From contig NZ_LQOM01000040.1 of assembly GCF_002101595.1 (NCBI RefSeq), forward strand, positions 94,207 through 158,206: 64,000 nucleotides of DNA, given 5' to 3'. The notes under the pieces are model-generated. The model was given only the letters and a program-made list of their open reading frames with translations, did no database searches and was not told the DNA's origin. This DNA comes from Mycobacterium celatum (GTDB taxonomy: Bacteria > Actinomycetota > Actinomycetes > Mycobacteriales > Mycobacteriaceae). Shown piece after piece: positions 61,505 to 64,000 of this stretch. The stretch's first letter is position 1; every line of letters starts with the position of its first letter. The position numbers and the translations under genes were made by a program.

Positions 61505-63259
61505 ATGTGTTTCGTGGTGACCGAAATGACCCGGGCTGCCGACCCCGGACGCCGGTTGCGCGTGCAGCGCGACCATCCGTTCTACAAATGGGTCGCGCTC
61601 TCCAACACCACACTTGGCGTCCTGCTGGCCACCATCAACTCCTCGATCGTGCTGATCTCGCTGCCCGCGATCTTCCGCGGCATCGGGCTGAACGCGCTGG
61701 ATCCCGCCAACGTCAGCTACCTGCTGTGGATGCTGATGGGCTACCTGTTGGTGAGCGCCGTGCTGGTGGTGTTCTTCGGCCGGATCGGCGACATGTACGG
61801 CCGCGTGCGCGTCTACAACCTCGGTTTCCTGGTATTCACCGCCGCCGCCGTCGCGTTGTCCATCGACCCGTTCCAGCTCAAGGCCGGCGCGCTGTGGTTG
61901 ATCGGATGGCGGGTGGTGCAAGGCGTCGGCGGCGCAATGCTGATGGCGACGTCGTCGGCGATCCTGACCGACGCGTTCCCGGCCAACCAGCGCGGAATGG
62001 CGTTGGGCATCAACCAGGTTGCCGCGGTGGCCGGATCGTTCATCGGTCTGGTGTTGGGCGGGCTGCTCTCGGAGTGGGACTGGCGCGCCATCTTCTGGGT
62101 CGGGGTGCCGATCGGGCTGGCGGGCACCATCTGGGCGATGCGCTCGCTGCACGAACTGGGCGACACCAGCCCGGCCAAACCGGACTGGGCCGGCACTGTG
62201 ACGCTTGGCGTCGGGCTCACCGTGCTTCTCACCGCGATCACCTACAGCATTCAGCCGCACGGTGATTCGGCCACCGGCTGGACGAACCCGTGGGTGCTGG
62301 GCGCCATGGTTGCCGGGGTGCTGGCGATGACGGCGTTCTGCGTCATCGAGTTGCGTGTGCCCCACCCGATGCTCGACATTCGGCTGTTCAGAATCACCGC
62401 CTTCGGCACCGGCAACCTCGCCGGGCTGATGTCCGCAGTGGGCCGCGGCGGCCTGCAGTTCATGCTGATCATCTGGCTGCAGGGCATCTGGCTGCCGCTG
62501 CACGGCTACAGCTTCGAATCCACCCCGCTATGGTCGGGCATCTACCTGCTGCCGATGACGGTCGGTTTCCTGGTGGCCGGTCCACTGGCCGGCTCACTCG
62601 CCGACCGGCGCGGAGCCAGGCCGTTCACGGTCGGCGGAATGCTGTTGATGGCAATCACTTTCGTGCTGCTGATGACAATCCCGGTCGACTTCAACTACTG
62701 GGTGTTCGCGGCACTGGTCTTCCTGAACGGGTTCGGCGGCGGCATCTTCACCGCACCCAACACCGCCGTCATCATGTCCAGCGTTCCCGCCGATCAGCGC
62801 GGGTCGGCCTCGGGCGTGCGGGCGACGTTCTTCAACGCGGGCACCTCGCTGTCGATCGGCATCTTCTTCTCGCTGATGGTCATCGGGCTGGCCAACTCGT
62901 TGCCGGGCGCGATGAGCGCCGGTTTACAGCAGCAAGGGGTGGCGCCGTCGGTGGCCCACCAGGTGGCGCACACGCCGCCGGTCGGCAGCCTGTTCGCGGC
63001 GTTCCTCGGCTACGACCCGATCGCCGAGCTGCTCGGACCGTCCGGGGCCCTGCGGCAGCCCGGGGTGGCCGCCGACGTGTTGACCGGCCACACCTTCTTC
63101 CCGCTGCTGATGTCCGGGCCGTTCCACACCGGGCTGACGGTGGTGTTCAGTGCGGCGACGGTGATGATGCTGCTCGGTGCGTTGGCGTCGCTGGTGGCGC
63201 CGGGACGCTACGCCGCCGAGGTGCTGCCCCCTGGCCGGTTCGACTCCCGGGTGGAATGA
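61505..63259 (+). CDS. MFS transporter, DHA2 (EmrB/QacA) type
   Basis: This 584-residue protein has about 14 membrane helices. It has TLGVLLATINSSIVLISLPA, the motif A FGRIGDMYGRVRVYN, LMATSSAILTDAFP and ADRRGARPFTVGG, as in drug/H+ antiporters of the DHA2 group. The loop after helix 13 is long. The usual motif C Pro is replaced (AGSFIGLVLGG). It may export a toxic compound. Start ATG 61505, or 61526 (MTRAAD), directly before the basic N-terminus. Confidence 0.9.
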   Translation: MCFVVTEMTRAADPGRRLRVQRDHPFYKWVALSNTTLGVLLATINSSIVLISLPAIFRGIGLNALDPANVSYLLWMLMGYLLVSAVLVVFFGRIGDMYGRVRVYNLGFLVFTAAAVALSIDPFQLKAGALWLIGWRVVQGVGGAMLMATSSAILTDAFPANQRGMALGINQVAAVAGSFIGLVLGGLLSEWDWRAIFWVGVPIGLAGTIWAMRSLHELGDTSPAKPDWAGTVTLGVGLTVLLTAITYSIQPHGDSATGWTNPWVLGAMVAGVLAMTAFCVIELRVPHPMLDIRLFRITAFGTGNLAGLMSAVGRGGLQFMLIIWLQGIWLPLHGYSFESTPLWSGIYLLPMTVGFLVAGPLAGSLADRRGARPFTVGGMLLMAITFVLLMTIPVDFNYWVFAALVFLNGFGGGIFTAPNTAVIMSSVPADQRGSASGVRATFFNAGTSLSIGIFFSLMVIGLANSLPGAMSAGLQQQGVAPSVAHQVAHTPPVGSLFAAFLGYDPIAELLGPSGALRQPGVAADVLTGHTFFPLLMSGPFHTGLTVVFSAATVMMLLGALASLVAPGRYAAEVLPPGRFDSRVE

Positions 63260-63268
63260 TTTCTTAAC

Positions 63269-63925
63269 GTGCAGAAGGCGATGATCGCCGAACCCAGGAC
63301 CTACGCGAACGTGGGCATGTTCCGGTTCTGGTTCGTGGGCCAGCGCTGGGAGTGGTCCGACGAGGTGGCCCGGATGCACGGCTACGAGCCCGGGTCGGTG
63401 GAGCCGACGACGGAACTGATGCTCGCGCACAAGCATCCGGAGGACCGGGCCCACGTGCAGGAGATACTCGACCGCGCGCTGCACGGCGGCGGCACGTTTT
63501 CCAGCCGCCACCGCTTCCTGGACACCGCCGGCAATGTGCACCACGCGATCGTGGTGGGCGACCGGATGACCGAGGAGACCGGCGCCGTGGTGGGAACCGA
63601 GGGCTACTACATCGACCTGACGGACACCTTCCAGGAGACCCGCCAGGAGGTCCTCGACGAAACGCTGCCTGACCTGGTCGAGGCCCGGGCGGTGATAGAG
63701 CAGGCCAAGGGTGTCCTGATGGCCATCTACCGGGTCAGCGCCGAGCAGGCCTTCGGCGTCTTGCGCTGGCGATCGCAGGAGACCAACAGCAAGCTGCGCG
63801 CGCTGGCCACGCAGTTGGTCGCCGAAATCCAAACGCTGCCACCTCCGTCGGCCCGCGTCCAAAGCGAATTCGACCATCTCCTGCTGACGGTCCACCAGCG
63901 GGTATCCGGCAACTCCGGCACTTAG
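63269..63925 (+). CDS. PAS-ANTAR RNA-binding regulator
   Basis: This 218-residue protein has a PAS-like sensor domain (about 20-120, FRFWFVGQRWEWSDEVARMH, HKHPEDRAHVQEILDRAL) and a C-terminal ANTAR domain (about 140-195, ARAVIEQAKGVLMAIYRVSA then AFGVLRWRSQETNSKL). ANTAR proteins bind paired hexaloop hairpins in mRNA and prevent termination. The PAS domain probably senses redox, light or a ligand. The GTG at 63269 follows the MFS stop by 9 bp, so it may be co-transcribed. Confidence 0.88.
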   Translation: MQKAMIAEPRTYANVGMFRFWFVGQRWEWSDEVARMHGYEPGSVEPTTELMLAHKHPEDRAHVQEILDRALHGGGTFSSRHRFLDTAGNVHHAIVVGDRMTEETGAVVGTEGYYIDLTDTFQETRQEVLDETLPDLVEARAVIEQAKGVLMAIYRVSAEQAFGVLRWRSQETNSKLRALATQLVAEIQTLPPPSARVQSEFDHLLLTVHQRVSGNSGT

Positions 63926-64000
63926 TGGTCTGGGTCGGAATTTCGGTGACGTATTTGCGTGTGGCGTTTAGGCGGCTGGCGTCAGCTGAGCGTTCTCGTG
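63926..64000. other. Window end, no feature
   Basis: The last 75 bases after the PAS-ANTAR gene contain no recognisable gene start, repeat or terminator. Confidence 0.4.

Noticed and set aside
1..64000. CRISPR arrays, tRNA or rRNA genes, complete insertion sequences, phage attachment sites
   Set aside because: I saw no regular direct repeats with spacers, no cloverleaf or CCA-type ends, no transposase motifs and no terminal inverted repeats of an IS in the window.

Overview
The window is high-GC DNA from a Mycobacterium, most likely a slow grower. The gene order ndhA ... fadE7-like, DUF3054 ... Rv0406c-like, fgd1, pta, ackA ... pknG, glnH, glnX, mutT3, thiE, thiO, thiS, thiG ... lpqL ... Rv0421c-like, thiD, thiC follows the Rv0392c-Rv0423c stretch of M. 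tuberculosis as I remember it. Mycolate-type metabolism, F420 enzymes, Mce-associated proteins, a 13E12-type HNH protein and many leaderless promoters fit the same lineage. I ran no searches; family calls rest on motifs and remembered homologues.

Layout. 1-4.8 kb: end of a glycoside hydrolase, then ndhA and a large PLP decarboxylase on the minus strand. 4.9-9.0 kb: an SDR and a TetR-led set (two SRPBCC proteins and a flavin amine oxidase). 9.0-10.3 kb: a gene-poor gap and a type VII-like toxin-antitoxin pair (HTH-MNT antitoxin, HepT broken by an amber codon). 10.4-15.1 kb: YihY-type membrane protein, P450, divergent KAS and a frameshifted COG4705-like membrane protein. 15.1-19.5 kb: a minus-strand operon of SDR, two acyl-CoA dehydrogenases, TetR and an NmrA-like protein behind a perfect palindrome. 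19.5-24.6 kb: DUF3054, TIGR02206-like membrane protein, then GNAT plus three overlapping luciferase-like monooxygenases. 24.6-30.3 kb: hemophore-like secreted protein, MBL-fold hydrolase, and fgd1-pta-ackA. 30.3-35.7 kb: an apparent insertion between ackA and pknG carrying a PknD-like pseudokinase, a DUF1501/DUF1800 pair and a frameshifted DUF559 gene. 35.7-48.0 kb: glnX-glnH-pknG, mutT3, the thiamine genes, an SGNH hydrolase, two MEDS-domain regulators and lpqL. 48-53.6 kb: 13E12 HNH protein, then a decayed stretch with four frameshifted genes around an intact MarR/LLM pair. 53.6-56.7 kb: MpaB-type oxygenase operon and a tandem TetR fusion. 56.7-61.4 kb: a TPP-riboswitch-led minus operon (thiC, thiD, hydrolase, BVMO, DoxX-like). 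61.5-64 kb: MFS exporter and PAS-ANTAR regulator.

How the genes work together. Thiamine synthesis is nearly complete here: ThiC and ThiD make the pyrimidine half, ThiO/ThiS/ThiG the thiazole half and ThiE joins them. It is controlled by a riboswitch at one end and by a very compact divergent promoter at the other. Fgd1 supplies reduced F420, possibly to some of the LLM enzymes. GlnX-GlnH-PknG is the amino-acid sensing kinase system. At least twelve genes have a TANNNT box exactly 6-7 nt before the start codon, which I used to choose starts. Six genes carry frameshifts and one an in-frame stop; these are either real decay or assembly indels.
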